Shown here: piece by piece, positions 6,501 to 7,312 of the stretch
Numbering within the stretch: position 1 is the stretch's first letter
Layout: every line of letters starts with the position of its first letter
Origin: Deltaproteobacteria bacterium
GTDB lineage: Bacteria; Desulfobacterota; Dissulfuribacteria; Dissulfuribacterales; UBA3076
Length of the DNA stretch: 7,312 bases
Direction of reading: 5' to 3'
Assembly: GCA_030605675.1 (NCBI GenBank)
Contig: JAUWHV010000142.1
Coordinates: 1 to 7,312, forward strand
Program-made: the position numbers and the translations under genes
The notes under the pieces: generated by a model
What the model was told of the DNA's origin: nothing
Seen by the model: only the letters and a program-made list of their open reading frames with translations
Database searches by the model: none

Positions 6501-6559
6501 AAGGTAAAAGTTTGTAATAGTAAAACATCCTGCTTGTTAGGGCGGCAGACCGATAATCA

Positions 6560-6594
6560 TTTAACTAATAGCTAACCGCTAAAGGCTAATAGCT
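6560..6594 (-). repeat. Right heptamer array (AGCTATT family, inverted)
   Basis: On the minus strand, four clear 7-bp units (AGCTATT, AGCCTTT, AGCGGTT, AGCTATT) plus a decayed fifth. It is the inverted partner of the array at 6377-6411; transcribed together, the two could form a long imperfect stem about 150 bases apart. Confidence 0.85.
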
Positions 6595-6605
6595 CAAATT
6601 AGGTA

Positions 6606-6971
6606 TCAGTTAAGGGATATTGTCTGCCTGTCAGTGGGTGGGTGAAGTCCCATTTTTTTCCCCAATTTTTCCATACGGCTGCGTGCTTTGAGCCGGTCCA
6701 TTTGAGTGCTGAAATCCTGATATTGAGCACTGAGACGGCCTTCCTCTATCTGAAGGAACTCTATGTCCTTTGCTATTTTCCGGGTCTCGTGAGTGGTCCA
6801 GAACCCCAGGATTAATAAGGCGGCCAGAGCAAATATGGGCGCGATGGTCTTTTGACGGGTTATATTGAGTACTTTTGAGAAAGAAAGGCTGCTGCCGGTG
6901 TTGTTTTTCTGTGACATCGGAACATATGAACGTCTCTGGGGTATTCTAATCGTTGCTGATCGAGGAATCAT
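6606..6971 (-). CDS. ftsL: FtsL-like cell division protein (septum formation initiator family)
   Basis: A 121-residue single-pass membrane protein of the divisome. In well-studied bacteria FtsL joins FtsB and FtsQ and activates the FtsW-FtsI pair. The sequence shows a basic cytoplasmic N-terminus (1-42), one membrane helix at about 43-59 (IAPIFALAALLILGF), then a charged region with coiled-coil character at 62-105 (ETRKIAKDIEFLQIEEGRL and onwards). It ends MGLHPPTDRQTISLN, similar to the 'GL.PP...Q' endings of FtsL and FtsB proteins. The ATG at 6969-6971 is chosen for its strong AGGAGGGAG site; a second Met at residue 19 has nothing comparable. FtsL sequences are poorly conserved, so the call rests on size, topology and position between rsmH and ftsI. 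The last codons and stop lie in the direct repeat of the candidate insertion. Confidence 0.85.
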   Translation of the reverse strand: MIPRSATIRIPQRRSYVPMSQKNNTGSSLSFSKVLNITRQKTIAPIFALAALLILGFWTTHETRKIAKDIEFLQIEEGRLSAQYQDFSTQMDRLKARSRMEKLGKKMGLHPPTDRQTISLN

Positions 6972-6975
6972 TTTT

Positions 6976-6984
6976 CTCCCTCCT
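6976..6984 (-). promoter_or_regulatory. Strong ribosome binding site of ftsL
   Basis: The minus strand reads AGGAGGGAG, then AAAA, then ATG. With the AGGAGG core at 6979-6984 the spacing to the start is 7 bases. It is the best Shine-Dalgarno match in the window and supports independent initiation of ftsL after the 64-base gap from rsmH. No convincing promoter was seen in that gap. Confidence 0.8.
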
Positions 6985-7035
6985 AAAGCGGGTTTTGCAA
7001 GAAGTTCATCATACTAATTTAACGTCTCGGAAATT

Positions 7036-7312
7036 CTACAACTCATTATTCCAACATTCCAATTGGGGCGAAGCCCCTAAGTTCAACTGAGTCGCGCCGG
7101 GCTCCACACATTGAGCAATTCTCAACTTGGCACTTCTGGCCCTGGGATTACTGTGCATTTCTTCAGGGCCTGGTACCAGGGGTTTTTTAGTTAAGGGTTT
7201 CAATCTGTCATCTTCTCTGAAAGCGATTTTTACCAGACGGTCCTCCAGGGAATGAAAAGAGATAATACACAATCGTCCTCCTGGTCTCAGGCAAGACGGG
7301 AGTGAGTCAAGG
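7036..7312 (-). CDS. rsmH: 16S rRNA (cytosine(1402)-N(4))-methyltransferase, C-terminal part
   Basis: RsmH (MraW) methylates C1402 of 16S rRNA using S-adenosylmethionine and commonly sits near the head of dcw clusters. The 91 C-terminal residues are present; the rest lies beyond the right edge. The frame reads LRPGGRLCIISFHSLEDRLV, the highly conserved ISFHSLEDR block, followed by LTKKPLVPGPEE and NPRARSAKLRIA, the family's C-terminal signature. Family members usually stop within a few residues of the RSAKLR motif. Here about 26 more residues follow, encoded by repeat-like DNA including a GGGGC stem-loop and two TTGGAAT-type octamers, which suggests an extended tail gained by repeat insertion. 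A TTG at 7270-7272 is an internal Leu codon, not a start. Confidence 0.95.
   Translation of the reverse strand, partial: LDSLPSCLRPGGRLCIISFHSLEDRLVKIAFREDDRLKPLTKKPLVPGPEEMHSNPRARSAKLRIAQCVEPGATQLNLGASPQLECWNNEL
7047..7077 (-). repeat. Repeat and hairpin inside the RsmH C-terminal tail
   Basis: On the minus strand a perfect stem GGGGC, TTC, GCCCC (7065-7077) is followed closely by two octamers, TTGGAATG and TTGGAATA (7047-7062). Both are translated as part of the RsmH tail (GASPQLECWNN). The GAA/TTC three-base loop between GC-rich arms matches the design of the hairpin at 6481-6493. No T-run follows, so it is not called a terminator. Confidence 0.55.

Larger units (their letters stand above)
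6363..6613. mobile_element. Candidate MITE-like insertion between ftsL and ftsI, with 10-bp direct repeats
   Basis: A 231-base segment (6373-6603) is bracketed by the same 10 bases, TATCAGTTAA on the plus strand, at 6363-6372 and 6604-6613. Just inside each copy are inverted heptamer arrays: ATTGAGCTATTAGC on the left and, on the opposite strand, ATTTGAGCTATTAGC on the right. The right direct repeat covers the ftsL stop codon. Removing the segment and one repeat copy would place the ftsL stop 11 bases before the ftsI ATG, a normal dcw spacing. No reading frame of note lies inside, so it would need a transposase from elsewhere. Small non-autonomous elements with inverted ends behave this way; no relative was looked up. 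Confidence 0.6.

Noticed and set aside
6373..6603. A promoter for ftsI-murEF inside the spacer
   Set aside because: No pair of -35 and -10 boxes with acceptable spacing could be found on the minus strand; AT-rich patches alone are not enough.
7270..7272. TTG as a start of a short 78-residue gene
   Set aside because: The frame continues upstream to the window edge with RsmH-like residues (LRPGGR), so this is an internal Leu codon.

Overview
The window is an interior piece of a dcw (division and cell wall) gene cluster. Every gene lies on the minus strand, so transcription runs from high to low coordinates: the 3' end of rsmH, then ftsL, an ftsI homologue, a fused murE-murF, mraY, and the 5' end of murD. 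The gene order, the PASTA domain at the end of FtsI and the meso-diaminopimelate signature DNPR in MurE fit a Gram-negative bacterium. The style of repeats suggests a Desulfobacterota-type anaerobe, but that placement is a guess. No RNA genes, CRISPR arrays or transposase genes were seen.

Layout: 7036-7312 rsmH C-terminal part; 6606-6971 ftsL with a strong ribosome binding site; 6363-6613 a spacer that looks like a small inserted element with inverted heptamer arrays and 10-bp direct repeats; 4596-6353 ftsI; 1531-4599 murEF, overlapping ftsI by a few bases; 447-1526 mraY, starting 4 bases after murEF stops; 311-446 a repeat-filled spacer; 1-310 murD start. The products act in order on one pathway. 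MurD, MurE and MurF build the cytoplasmic UDP-MurNAc-pentapeptide, MraY moves it onto undecaprenyl phosphate, and FtsL and FtsI act at the septum. RsmH methylates 16S rRNA and is a usual dcw passenger.

Two things stand out. First, the FtsI homologue is a full-length open frame with its membrane anchor, dimerisation region, parts of the transpeptidase fold and a PASTA domain. However, all three penicillin-binding active-site motifs (SxxK, SxN, KTG) are absent and about 40 residues around the SxN position are missing. It looks like a catalytically dead, structural class B PBP.

Second, the locus is peppered with short tandem arrays of 7- or 8-bp units from several unrelated families. Three arrays are translated in frame inside murEF: one makes up the whole MurE-MurF linker, and two lie in MurF at probable surface loops. 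Others fill the ftsL-ftsI and mraY-murD spacers and probably the RsmH tail. Families that contain stop codons in both orientations are seen here only between genes, while stop-free orientations are tolerated inside genes. One array also appears to supply the murD ribosome binding site.
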